In this document: piece by piece, positions 5,755 through 11,783 of the stretch
Layout of the letters: every line of letters starts with the position of its first letter
Position numbering within the stretch: position 1 is the first letter of the stretch
NCBI GenBank assembly: GCA_937904375.1
Contig: CALDIG010000170.1
Coordinates: 1-11,783, forward strand
Length of the DNA stretch: 11,783 nt
Direction: 5' to 3'
DNA from: an uncultured Prevotellaceae bacterium
GTDB lineage: Bacteria > Bacteroidota > Bacteroidia > Bacteroidales > Muribaculaceae
The notes under the pieces: generated by a model
Databases searched by the model: none
Told to the model about the DNA's origin: nothing
What the model saw: only the letters and a program-made list of their open reading frames with translations
Program-made: the position numbers and the translations under genes

Positions 5755-6528
5755 TTAGGATTGCCTCTGTCGCACTGCTTCGAAAAGGAGGATGGCGGTA
5801 GATACCGAGACGTTTAGTGAGTCGAGCGCGCCTTGCATGGGTATGCGTATGTGAGCTGTAGCTGCTCGTCGCCAAACATCGGTAAGCCCTGTTGCCTCGG
5901 TGCCCATGACAATGGCTGTGGCTCCGCTCATGGTGGTGGTGTAGTAGGGTTCGCTGTCTTGAAGCTGCGCGGTGAGGATGCTGATATTATTCTCTATAAG
6001 GAACTTGATACATTCATCGCTGCTGCAAGCCACGCATGGCACGGTGAAGATGGCACCTATGGAACTGCGGATGAGGTTGGGGTTGTAGAGGTCGGTCAAC
6101 GGGTCGCACACGATAACGGCAGTGGCGTGAGCTGCATCGGCACTGCGTAGCACCGCCCCAATGTTGCCAGGCTTTTCCACCCCTTCAAGCACTACGATGA
6201 GCGGGTTGTCGGCCAAGTCGATGTCGCTAAGTGCCTTGACTATAGCCATCACCCCTTCGGTGGAGCCGCGATAGGCGATCTTTTCATAGACTTGTGGGGA
6301 GACCTCCATCAGCTCACATCTAGAGGTGGGCAAAGAGGATATGTCGAAGATGTCGGGGCAGTAGATTACCGTTTCTACTGTATAACCCGCGTTGATGCAG
6401 TGGCGCAGCTCTCTTGCTCCCTCGACCACTATGCGTTGCTCACTGCGCCGCAGCTGCGCCTTTTGCTGCAACGCCATCAGGTGCTTGACGCGCGGGTTCT
6501 GTGTGCTTGATATGCGTAGAATGTCCAT
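5755..6528 (-). CDS. TrmH/SpoU family RNA 2'-O-ribose methyltransferase
   Basis: A 257-residue enzyme that transfers a methyl group from S-adenosylmethionine to a ribose 2'-OH of rRNA or tRNA in the cytoplasm. The N-terminal substrate-binding part (about 1-100) contains the 'IVVEGARELRHCI' segment typical of the SpoU substrate-binding domain. The catalytic SPOUT domain has all three motifs: 'EGVEKPGNIGAVLRSAD' (115-131, with Asn122 and Arg128), 'IVMGTEATGL' (206-215, with Glu211) and 'IPMQGALDSLNVSVSTAILL' (229-248), which form the trefoil knot and cofactor site. The exact target (23S rRNA position or tRNA) cannot be read from sequence. It has its own consensus promoter (6550-6581) and probably leads the operon with the DUF445 gene. 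Confidence 0.95.
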   Translation of the reverse strand: MDILRISSTQNPRVKHLMALQQKAQLRRSEQRIVVEGARELRHCINAGYTVETVIYCPDIFDISSLPTSRCELMEVSPQVYEKIAYRGSTEGVMAIVKALSDIDLADNPLIVVLEGVEKPGNIGAVLRSADAAHATAVIVCDPLTDLYNPNLIRSSIGAIFTVPCVACSSDECIKFLIENNISILTAQLQDSEPYYTTTMSGATAIVMGTEATGLTDVWRRAATAHIRIPMQGALDSLNVSVSTAILLFEAVRQRQS

Positions 6529-6549
6529 TGTTAGTCTTGATTTATGTTA

Positions 6550-6581
6550 CAAAATTAGTGCAAGCCGAATGAAGAACCAAA
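6550..6581 (-). promoter_or_regulatory. Consensus promoter of the methyltransferase gene
   Basis: On the minus strand TTTG (6581-6578), a 20-base spacer and TAATTTTG (6557-6550) match the Bacteroidetes consensus. The predicted start near 6543 leaves a leader of about 15 bases. The -33 box lies inside CCAAAT-TT-ATTTGG (6577-6590), a perfect palindrome that could be an operator. Confidence 0.7.
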
Positions 6582-6585
6582 TTTA

Positions 6586-6622
6586 TTTGGATTTTTCTGA
6601 GGCGCAGCCTAATTTATCCAAA
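6586..6622. repeat. Inverted repeat between divergent promoters
   Basis: TTTGGAT (6586-6592) and ATCCAAA (6616-6622) are perfectly complementary. Between them AGGC (6600-6603) pairs with GCCT (6607-6610) over a three-base loop, giving two stacked stems. It is upstream of both divergent promoters, so it is probably not a terminator; an operator is possible. Confidence 0.4.
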
Positions 6623-6637
6623 ATTAGTGTTTTTTTG

Positions 6638-6765
6638 TCAAACAATTGCAAACAAAGATGTGTTTATTTTTGTCAAACAATTGCAAACAATTTAAAACAA
6701 AAATCAGACGATTAGAAACAACTAGAGTCAAAAATCAAACAATTACAACAAGACCTGACAAAAAC
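6638..6765. repeat. Degenerate tandem array of about 31-35 bp units
   Basis: A core TCAAACAATTGCAAACAA begins at 6638 and again, identically, at 6673; the identity extends back as TTTTTG (24 bp, 6632-6655 and 6667-6690). Decayed cores begin at 6704 (TCAGACGATTAGAAACAA) and 6735 (TCAAACAATTACAACAA). Start-to-start spacings are 35, 31 and 31 bases, about three helical turns. The core contains the palindrome CAATTG. The array fills most of the 382-bp gap between the divergent methyltransferase and carboxypeptidase genes, in which I see no coding frame with support. Confidence 0.65.
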
Positions 6766-6845
6766 AACAAATAAATTGGATAAAATGCTCTTAATTTTGT
6801 TTGATAGTCTTTCCTTAAAAAAACCTAAAAAAATGTAATTTTTGA

Positions 6846-6875
6846 TTGTTTATTACGTTGTTATATATAACTTTG
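6846..6875 (+). promoter_or_regulatory. Consensus promoter of the carboxypeptidase gene
   Basis: TTG (6846-6848), a 19-base spacer and TAACTTTG (6868-6875) match the Bacteroidetes consensus. The predicted start is near 6882, giving a leader of about 29 bases before the ATG at 6911. This argues against the longer reading frame that opens at 6842. Confidence 0.65.
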
Positions 6876-6910
6876 CAGTCCTGCTGAAAAAGAAGGACTT
6901 AAAACGAGTA

Positions 6911-7924
6911 ATGATTTTAAAGAGTAAAATACAATCAATTAAGCTTAATTGGGTACTGGTGATGTGCCTGATGATGGTGTGTATAAGCACAACTTCATGG
7001 GCTATCACAGCTCCAGAGCATCCCACCATCTATAGCGCCGCCCTTGATGACCCTTCGTTTCCTAGTGACACCGTTGACGCTCAGCTCAGCGCCTTGAGTG
7101 CCGAAGCGTGGATAATGATTGACGCCGAGACAGGAACGCTGCTCAGCAGTAAAAACCCCGACAAGCGTATGTATCCTGCAAGCCTTACAAAGATGATGAC
7201 CTGCATCCTTGCCTGCGAGAGTGGTCGTCTCTCGGAGATTGTCACCATCAGTGCCACAGCAGCAGCTACCGAGTATGGTAATGTCAGGAAAGGCGAGAAG
7301 TATGTTCTTCGCGACCTTCTGTATCGTGCCATGCTTCCCAGTGACAATGGTGCCGCCCAGGCGATAGGAGAGTTCCTTGCGGCTCCCGATTCAGTACCCT
7401 TTGCCGACCTTATGAACCAGAAGGCAAAGGAGCTTGGAATGAAGAACACTCATTTTGTGAACGCTCATGGCTTACCCAACGACAATCATTACACTACCGC
7501 TAGCGACATGATGACGTTGCAGCAGTATTGCATGAACAACAAGGATTTTGCCGAGATTGTCTCAAACTCGTCTCGTGACATAACAACTACTACAGGCAAA
7601 GTGATTCACCTCAAGAGCACTAACCGCCTCTTTGGTCGCTATGACGGCTGCATTGGCGTCAAGACTGGCACTACTAGAGCAGCTGGTGGATGCTTGGCGT
7701 CGGCAGTGGAGCGCGACGGAGTGAGAATCTATCTGGTTTTGCTCAAGTGCACGCCGGCACGCCAGCGCACCGATGAGTCGATAATGCTGTATGAGAAGGG
7801 GTTTGAAATGATGAAGACGTTTGCCGCCAAGAAGAAAAAGCAGAAGGAAGTTCCTAATGTCCGTCGTCCCAAGACCAATATGAATAATCATCGTGATGTT
7901 CCTAACCCACCCAAGAAAAGATAG
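6911..7924 (+). CDS. D-alanyl-D-alanine carboxypeptidase (PBP5/DacF type, S11 family)
   Basis: A 337-residue periplasmic serine peptidase that removes the terminal D-alanine from peptidoglycan stem pentapeptides. A signal peptide occupies about residues 1-31 (hydrophobic core 'WVLVMCLMMVCIS', cleavage near TSWA before ITAPEH). The three penicillin-binding motifs are intact: SLTK with catalytic Ser91 and Lys94, SDN at 144-146, and KTG at 251-253 in 'GVKTGTT'. The peptidase domain ends near residue 305. The usual PBP5 C-terminal beta domain and amphipathic anchor are missing, as in short DacF-like forms. Instead there is a basic tail rich in Lys, Arg, Asn and Pro (307-337), perhaps for contact with anionic wall or membrane. 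The ATG at 6911 is chosen because it begins the signal peptide and lies just downstream of a good promoter. Confidence 0.95.
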   Translation: MILKSKIQSIKLNWVLVMCLMMVCISTTSWAITAPEHPTIYSAALDDPSFPSDTVDAQLSALSAEAWIMIDAETGTLLSSKNPDKRMYPASLTKMMTCILACESGRLSEIVTISATAAATEYGNVRKGEKYVLRDLLYRAMLPSDNGAAQAIGEFLAAPDSVPFADLMNQKAKELGMKNTHFVNAHGLPNDNHYTTASDMMTLQQYCMNNKDFAEIVSNSSRDITTTTGKVIHLKSTNRLFGRYDGCIGVKTGTTRAAGGCLASAVERDGVRIYLVLLKCTPARQRTDESIMLYEKGFEMMKTFAAKKKKQKEVPNVRRPKTNMNNHRDVPNPPKKR

Positions 7925-7945
7925 CTCGATATCTTTCTGTTGAGA

Positions 7946-8344
7946 TCAGAATTGCGGTACAGGCTGCAATTCTCTTTGTTTATTGCTGTCGGCACTTTTT
8001 TTTTCGTTTTTCGACTTCGAAGAGCTTTTCCCCTTTTTCTTTCTGGATTTTGATGATGATTTCTTGTCCTTCTCTTTGTTATTGCTTTTTTCGGTTTTCT
8101 TCTCTTGCTTGGAGTCTTTTTTCTTGTCCTTTTTAGGCTCTTTTTTCTTCTCTTTGGGCTTGCTTTTCTCGGCTATCTCAACATATTCGTTGACGCTTTT
8201 AGCATCGAGCGCACCATCGTCATCGTGGGTGCATTCCCTCTCAATAAAAACAACCATGAGCAGCACCACAATAAGTAATGCAATCATCCAAGCGCCCATG
8301 CGTTCTTGTTTCGACATCGTGAAAAAATCTGAGAGTTTGCCCAT
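7946..8344 (-). CDS. Lysine-rich single-pass membrane protein
   Basis: A 132-residue protein. The N-terminus 'MGKLSDFFTMSKQERMGAW' leads into one transmembrane helix (about 18-34). The remaining hundred residues are a low-complexity Lys/Ser/Glu tail with many KKK runs, predicted disordered. The 'FF-SK-ER-G' front followed by a hydrophobic helix resembles the start of Bacteroidetes ComEA-like helix-hairpin-helix proteins, but no helix-hairpin-helix follows, so this is only a hint. The tail's strong positive charge suggests binding to nucleic acid or anionic polymers. The stop is 21 bp from the convergent carboxypeptidase stop, and the last codons lie in the hairpin at 7948-7973. Upstream, TATTTTTG on the minus strand (8379-8372) could be a -7 box, without a clear -33 box. 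Whether the protein is conserved is not known. Confidence 0.65.
   Translation of the reverse strand: MGKLSDFFTMSKQERMGAWMIALLIVVLLMVVFIERECTHDDDGALDAKSVNEYVEIAEKSKPKEKKKEPKKDKKKDSKQEKKTEKSNNKEKDKKSSSKSRKKKGKSSSKSKNEKKSADSNKQRELQPVPQF
7948..7973 (+). terminator. Terminator hairpin after the carboxypeptidase gene
   Basis: AGAATTGC (7948-7955) and GCAATTCT (7966-7973) form a perfect 8-bp stem with a 10-base loop, followed by CTTTGTTT. It begins 24 bases after the carboxypeptidase stop and suits termination of that gene. It also overlaps the last codons of the convergent lysine-rich gene. Confidence 0.55.
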
Positions 8345-8419
8345 ATTGAAAATCTGTGATTATTGATGATGCAAAAATATCAATAAAAAGTAAAACATAA
8401 AAGAAGAAAAGGGTAGAAA

Positions 8420-8456
8420 TGTCCTTTTTTTCTCTTAATTATGAAAAAAATGGACA
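8420..8456. repeat. Inverted repeat in divergent intergenic region
   Basis: TGTCC followed by seven T (8420-8431) is complementary to seven A, a single extra T, then GGACA (8444-8456), giving 12 pairs with one bulge around a 12-base centre. It lies between the divergent lysine-rich and VanZ-like genes, upstream of both, where a terminator would have no gene to end. An operator or a remnant is possible. Confidence 0.5.
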
Positions 8457-8463
8457 AGAATGC

Positions 8464-8493
8464 CTGCTATAATTAGAAAATTGCTTAATTTTG
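8464..8493 (+). promoter_or_regulatory. Probable promoter of the VanZ-like gene
   Basis: TAATTTTG (8486-8493) fits TAnnTTTG. At a spacing of 19 bases stands CTG (8464-8466) rather than TTG, so the -33 box is weak. The predicted start near 8500 leaves a leader of about 43 bases. Confidence 0.5.
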
Positions 8494-8542
8494 CAAGCAA
8501 AAGTCCTTATAATTATTAATAAGCCTTATCATACACAGCTAA

Positions 8543-9022
8543 ATGAAAAAGATTATAAATTTTATCCCTATAGGAGTGTTATCGGTGATAGCGACAGCGA
8601 TTGTTGCCTATTTGCTTCTTTCGCCTCCGAGCGAAGTGGAAAGTTCGTGGCTGTCATGGTTTAATTTCAAGCATTCCGATAAGCTGGTGCATTTCTTGAT
8701 GTTTATGTTCCTGAATTTAGCTTATCTTTATGATTATACAAAATACTGTAATCCACATCACACACGTCTAAATGGCGAGTTGGCACTCACGGTGTTTGCC
8801 TCGATGATTGGTTTGCTCACTGAGTCGTGTCAGCTGGCTATGGGGATAGGTCGTAGTTTCGACCACTTAGATATCGTTGCCGATGTGTTAGGGGCATTTA
8901 TCGCGTTTGGAATGATGCGTTGGTTTGGAGGTCATGTGCTGCGCAAGTATGTGTTTAAGCGCAGGTCACGCCACCGTAATCGTCACCGTCACTCTCGTGG
9001 AAAAAGTGCTGGGGCGTCTTAA
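8543..9022 (+). CDS. VanZ-like family membrane protein
   Basis: A 159-residue integral membrane protein of the VanZ-like family. It has an N-terminal helix (about 7-26), the family pattern 'SDKLVHFLMFMFL' (45-57), a helix with the conserved acidic-Gln pair in 'GLLTESCQ' (90-97), and 'RSFDHLDIVADVLGAFIAF' (104-122) running into the last helix. Family members include the teicoplanin-resistance protein VanZ, but most have no known role and resistance should not be inferred. The last 25 residues form an unusual Arg/His-rich tail ('RRSRHRNRHRHSRGK'). Its TAA stop overlaps the stop of tamL on the other strand within a single TTAA. Confidence 0.88.
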   Translation: MKKIINFIPIGVLSVIATAIVAYLLLSPPSEVESSWLSWFNFKHSDKLVHFLMFMFLNLAYLYDYTKYCNPHHTRLNGELALTVFASMIGLLTESCQLAMGIGRSFDHLDIVADVLGAFIAFGMMRWFGGHVLRKYVFKRRSRHRNRHRHSRGKSAGAS

Positions 9023-11328
9023 AAGGGGTAGCCTATAGCTATGTGGAAGGCGAGTCCGTCGCTGAATTTAGGAATGTTGAAATAGCCTTTCTCTCCGGTG
9101 TCGTAAGGGGCATGCAGAGCAATGCCTAGGTCGGCACGGAGCACTATCATCTCCATGTCAAATCTCAATCCAATGCCAGTGTTGAGTGCCAGTTCCTTGA
9201 AGAAATTCTTACCTTCGAGTTTGCCGCCAGGACGGAACTTGTCGTCCTTCAGCAGCCACACGTTTCCGGCATCTACAAATAATGCGCCTTTCAGATAACC
9301 AAATAGAGGGAAGCGGTATTCTAAGTTTGTCTCAAACTTGAAAGTTCCCGTTTGGTCATAATATGAGTTTCGGTCAATGTAATCTGGTCGATAGCTTCCT
9401 GGGCCTACTGTTCTCACAGCAAATCCTCTTAACGAGTTGGAGCCGCCTATATAGAACTGCTCCATGTATGGCACTTCTTGTGAGTTACCATAGGCATGAG
9501 CGGCTCCAACAAAAATCCTTCCCACCAACTTGTGGTCGTCAAAGAGCGAGCGTGTCCACACAAACTGTGTGTGTGCTTTAATAAATTGTGAGAAATAGGT
9601 GTATAGAATGTGCATATCACCTTTTTCCACACCGCATGCCCTCCAAATCAGGTAGCAGAGGTTCCCGGCTTCGGTCACTGTGGTTGACCATACAAAATTA
9701 TTCTTGCCAAACGTTCTGTCGAGGGTATAGGTGTAGCTCATTTGAGGAATGAATACATCTTGGAAGCTCTGTGCTATGGCGATGTTGGAAAAATAAGCCG
9801 AGTCAAAAGCTTCGGTCGTGCTCAGCAAGTTGGAATAGGTCAGCTTAAATGGTGTCAGTTTGTGCTGGGAGTATCTTCTGGAATGCCATTCCCACGTCAT
9901 TTCGGCACTCACGCGCGCCATCTTGAAGTAGTTGGGACGATTCATGAAATCTCCTCCAATGGAGAATTTTGTCCAGTTGGTGTAACGTCTTGCCCTGTCG
10001 ATAAATCTGGGTGCTATGAGCCGGGGAATAGAGAGACCCACTTCCAGCCCCAGCTCGTAGCTGTTGAAGTCGGAGCTTTTATAGGCGTTGCCCTTGCCGG
10101 TTTGCCATTCGTAGGATGCTGTTAGGTCGGCACTAAGTTGCTCGGCACCTCCAAAGATGTTTTTGTGCTTGATACCCACACCGAGTCCAGGTCCAATAAA
10201 GCTGGTGCTTTTAGTGGTAGCTTGAGCCTCCACTTTCACCTCTATGGGCTTGTCGAGCGTGCATGTGATGTCTAGGTCAATGAGGCCATAACCGTTATCG
10301 AGCAGCGTGTCGAGAGGTATCGCCTCTATGTTGATGTTGCTGAAAATTCCTGTACGGGCAAGGTACATCTGTATCAAGTCCATATTTCCCACGCGGAATG
10401 GCCTGCCTTTACGTCCTCTGATGCAGGAGTTGATTAGGTTGTCGTTTACGTGTACTGGTTGCATCTTGATGATAGTGCAATATTTAGCGACTACGGTGTC
10501 GGGTACCCCCCCTATCATCTCATCATCAACCCTCACGGTAATATCATTGGCGAGATACTTGGTGTAGGCTTGATTGGGGATGTTTGCCGATTTTACCATC
10601 TGCATATTGATGATGCCTTTTTGCGTGACGCTATCGGCAAGATACTCAATGTATTCAGGCCTGAAGAAATAATATCCCCTGTTTCGTAGTTGATTGGCGA
10701 TGTCGATTCTCACGCTGTTGAGAGAGTCGAGGCAATATCTGCTGCCGGTTTTGAAATAATTGTTGTTGCGTGCAACGGAGTCGATGAGGTTGGTGAGAGC
10801 GGTCTCTTCGTTGAGATATGTGATGTCGCCCAGTGTATAGGGGGCTTTCACGTCAACTTCGTAGGTGATTTTCGCTTTTTTTTGATTCTTGTCGCTGTAG
10901 TTAAGAGTGTAAGACGATTGTGAGCCGAAGTATCCGTTATCTTTGAGCAGTTCGTTAATCATGTTCACGCGTGTCTCAGGTCTCACACGACTTATGAGCA
11001 CTGGCTTTGCCGCCAGTTTTTTATAAAGCCATCCCTTGAGGCCTCTGGAGTTCTCGTCCCAATGGTTATAAACCCAGAGTCCTATGGGGAACGGCGAGCG
11101 GATGTAAGGCGAATAAAGCGGGTTGTTGGGTTTCACATTTACCGCTGAGAAGATAAGGTCTTTCACGTTGGGGTCAATGTTGACGCTGTCGAGCTGGTTA
11201 TATTGAATTGTCTTAACCCCGGTATATAGCACTTCTCCATCTTTGAGCCTGCTAGTGGTGGAGCAAGCTGCGAAGATTGCCAATAGTGCGAGAAAAGTCA
11301 ATATTTTAGCCGTGTGATTTATCATCAT
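9019..11328 (-). CDS. tamL: TamL: lipoprotein BamA/TamA-family outer-membrane protein
   Basis: A 769-residue Omp85-superfamily protein. Omp85 members fold or insert outer-membrane proteins, and TamA/TamB-type pairs are also linked to lipid movement to the outer membrane. The N-terminus is a lipoprotein signal, hydrophobic 10-20 ending Phe-Ala-Ala-Cys at Cys22. This distinguishes the Bacteroidetes variant TamL from proteobacterial TamA. Residues about 30-360 are POTRA-like alpha/beta repeats (for example 'ETRVNMINELLKDNGYFG', 'VRIDIANQLRNRGYYFF', 'DLIQMYLARTGIFSNI'). About 360-769 is the beta barrel. The loop-6 motif is intact in 'GGSNSLRGF' (628-636, with the key Arg634 of LRGF), and the protein ends in a strand with a C-terminal Phe ('HIAIGYPF'). 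It starts nine bases after the tamB stop, so the two are one translationally close operon. A second ATG follows at once (11325), so the start is uncertain by one codon. Confidence 0.93.
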   Translation of the reverse strand: MMINHTAKILTFLALLAIFAACSTTSRLKDGEVLYTGVKTIQYNQLDSVNIDPNVKDLIFSAVNVKPNNPLYSPYIRSPFPIGLWVYNHWDENSRGLKGWLYKKLAAKPVLISRVRPETRVNMINELLKDNGYFGSQSSYTLNYSDKNQKKAKITYEVDVKAPYTLGDITYLNEETALTNLIDSVARNNNYFKTGSRYCLDSLNSVRIDIANQLRNRGYYFFRPEYIEYLADSVTQKGIINMQMVKSANIPNQAYTKYLANDITVRVDDEMIGGVPDTVVAKYCTIIKMQPVHVNDNLINSCIRGRKGRPFRVGNMDLIQMYLARTGIFSNINIEAIPLDTLLDNGYGLIDLDITCTLDKPIEVKVEAQATTKSTSFIGPGLGVGIKHKNIFGGAEQLSADLTASYEWQTGKGNAYKSSDFNSYELGLEVGLSIPRLIAPRFIDRARRYTNWTKFSIGGDFMNRPNYFKMARVSAEMTWEWHSRRYSQHKLTPFKLTYSNLLSTTEAFDSAYFSNIAIAQSFQDVFIPQMSYTYTLDRTFGKNNFVWSTTVTEAGNLCYLIWRACGVEKGDMHILYTYFSQFIKAHTQFVWTRSLFDDHKLVGRIFVGAAHAYGNSQEVPYMEQFYIGGSNSLRGFAVRTVGPGSYRPDYIDRNSYYDQTGTFKFETNLEYRFPLFGYLKGALFVDAGNVWLLKDDKFRPGGKLEGKNFFKELALNTGIGLRFDMEMIVLRADLGIALHAPYDTGEKGYFNIPKFSDGLAFHIAIGYPF

Positions 11329-11337
11329 TTCTGGAAA

Positions 11338-11783
11338 TTACTGTTTAGAATTTTGGGTTTCAGAAGCCTGTGAGCTGTCATCGTCGGCTTGGCTGTCGAT
11401 ATCTTGTTTCGGCTCCTCCTTTTTTGACTTTTTCTTCCATCTGAACAGTTCTCTTAATGAAGAAATCTTGTGTTTCATCACGAAACTGATTCCTGTGACA
11501 GTCACTTCGCCCTCAAGCACGCTTTCCAGGCCTTTGTGTCTGAAGAGTCTAATGTATCTTGTGCCGCTCGGGTTAAGCAAGTACTCAAATGAAATGTCGC
11601 TAATAAGGTTCTGCGAGAAATTCTGCTCGCTCGTTGCTTCGGTGGAGTATTCACCTCCAACGGCAATCTTGAAGCGTTCGCCAAAGAGTGACTTCGACAA
11701 CCTGTAACTATAGCTGGTTTCTATGCGGCTGCCTTTTTGAGTGCCTTCATATTGGTTGCTGCCACCGGAGAGGTCAACGCCCG
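11338..11783 (-). CDS. tamB: TamB C-terminal part (translocation/assembly module, DUF490), cut by window end
   Basis: The last 147 codons of a longer gene; the reading frame is open to the window edge. It begins 'GVDLSGGSNQYEGTQ' and continues through beta segments ('SRIETSYSYRLSKSLFGERFKIAVGG', 'NLISDISFEYLLNPSGTRYIRLFRH', 'LEGEVTVTGISFVMKHKISSLRELF'). This is the ending typical of Bacteroidetes TamB/DUF490 proteins, which span from the inner membrane across the periplasm as a long beta-taco and dock on the Omp85 partner. The final 30 residues are a charged, disordered tail (Lys-rich, then Asp/Ser/Gln-rich). The gene directly precedes tamL. The full length and the N-terminal membrane anchor lie outside the window. 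Confidence 0.85.
   Translation of the reverse strand, partial: GVDLSGGSNQYEGTQKGSRIETSYSYRLSKSLFGERFKIAVGGEYSTEATSEQNFSQNLISDISFEYLLNPSGTRYIRLFRHKGLESVLEGEVTVTGISFVMKHKISSLRELFRWKKKSKKEEPKQDIDSQADDDSSQASETQNSKQ

Noticed and set aside
6392..6715. A 107-codon plus-strand frame entering the repeat region
   Set aside because: Its front is antisense to the methyltransferase start and its end is repeat sequence; nothing supports translation.
6632..6765. CRISPR array
   Set aside because: Only two identical copies, linkers are short and resemble each other, later copies decay, and no cas gene is near.
8543..9022. Glycopeptide resistance from the VanZ-like gene
   Set aside because: VanZ-like proteins are common and mostly unrelated to resistance; no other van genes are present.

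Overview
The window reads as chromosomal DNA of a gut-type member of the Bacteroidales (Muribaculaceae- or Prevotella-like). The evidence is the tamB-tamL pair with an outer-membrane protein that is itself a lipoprotein, short Bacteroidetes lipoboxes, several promoters of the Bacteroidetes form TTTG/TTG-N19-20-TAnnTTTG, and starts without Shine-Dalgarno sequences. I see no insertion sequence, tRNA, rRNA, CRISPR array or phage gene.

Left part (1-4516), AT-richer and accessory in character. On the minus strand, a small acidic membrane protein (819-1232) and an acidic lipoprotein (176-754) probably form an operon. Upstream of them, 1290-1578 folds into a long rod with an excellent minus-strand promoter just before it. 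I read it as an undetermined structured RNA, either 6S-like or a structured leader of that operon. Then come a transmembrane Ser/Thr protein kinase (1874-3178, +), a secreted protein of unknown function (3159-3818, -) and a two-domain putative regulator (3944-4516, +). A 27-bp element with only three differences lies upstream of both the kinase and the regulator, which suggests common control.

Middle (4517-7924). A convergent intergenic region made almost wholly of degenerate 7- and 8-bp tandem repeats precedes a DUF445 membrane protein (4764-5681, -) and a SpoU/TrmH-family RNA methyltransferase (5755-6528, -), probably one operon. A 382-bp divergent intergenic region carries two good promoters, a hairpin and a degenerate 31-35-bp repeat array. 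It separates them from a D-alanyl-D-alanine carboxypeptidase (6911-7924, +).

Right part (7946-11783): a small lysine-rich membrane protein (-), a VanZ-like membrane protein (+), and the tamB (partial) - tamL operon (-), whose products form the envelope-spanning TAM-type machinery. Most genes here act on the cell envelope: peptidoglycan trimming, outer-membrane assembly and small membrane proteins. The signalling module on the left also sits in the membrane. The most interesting unexplained items are the rod-shaped RNA at 1290-1578, the shared 27-bp element, and the repeat arrays between genes.
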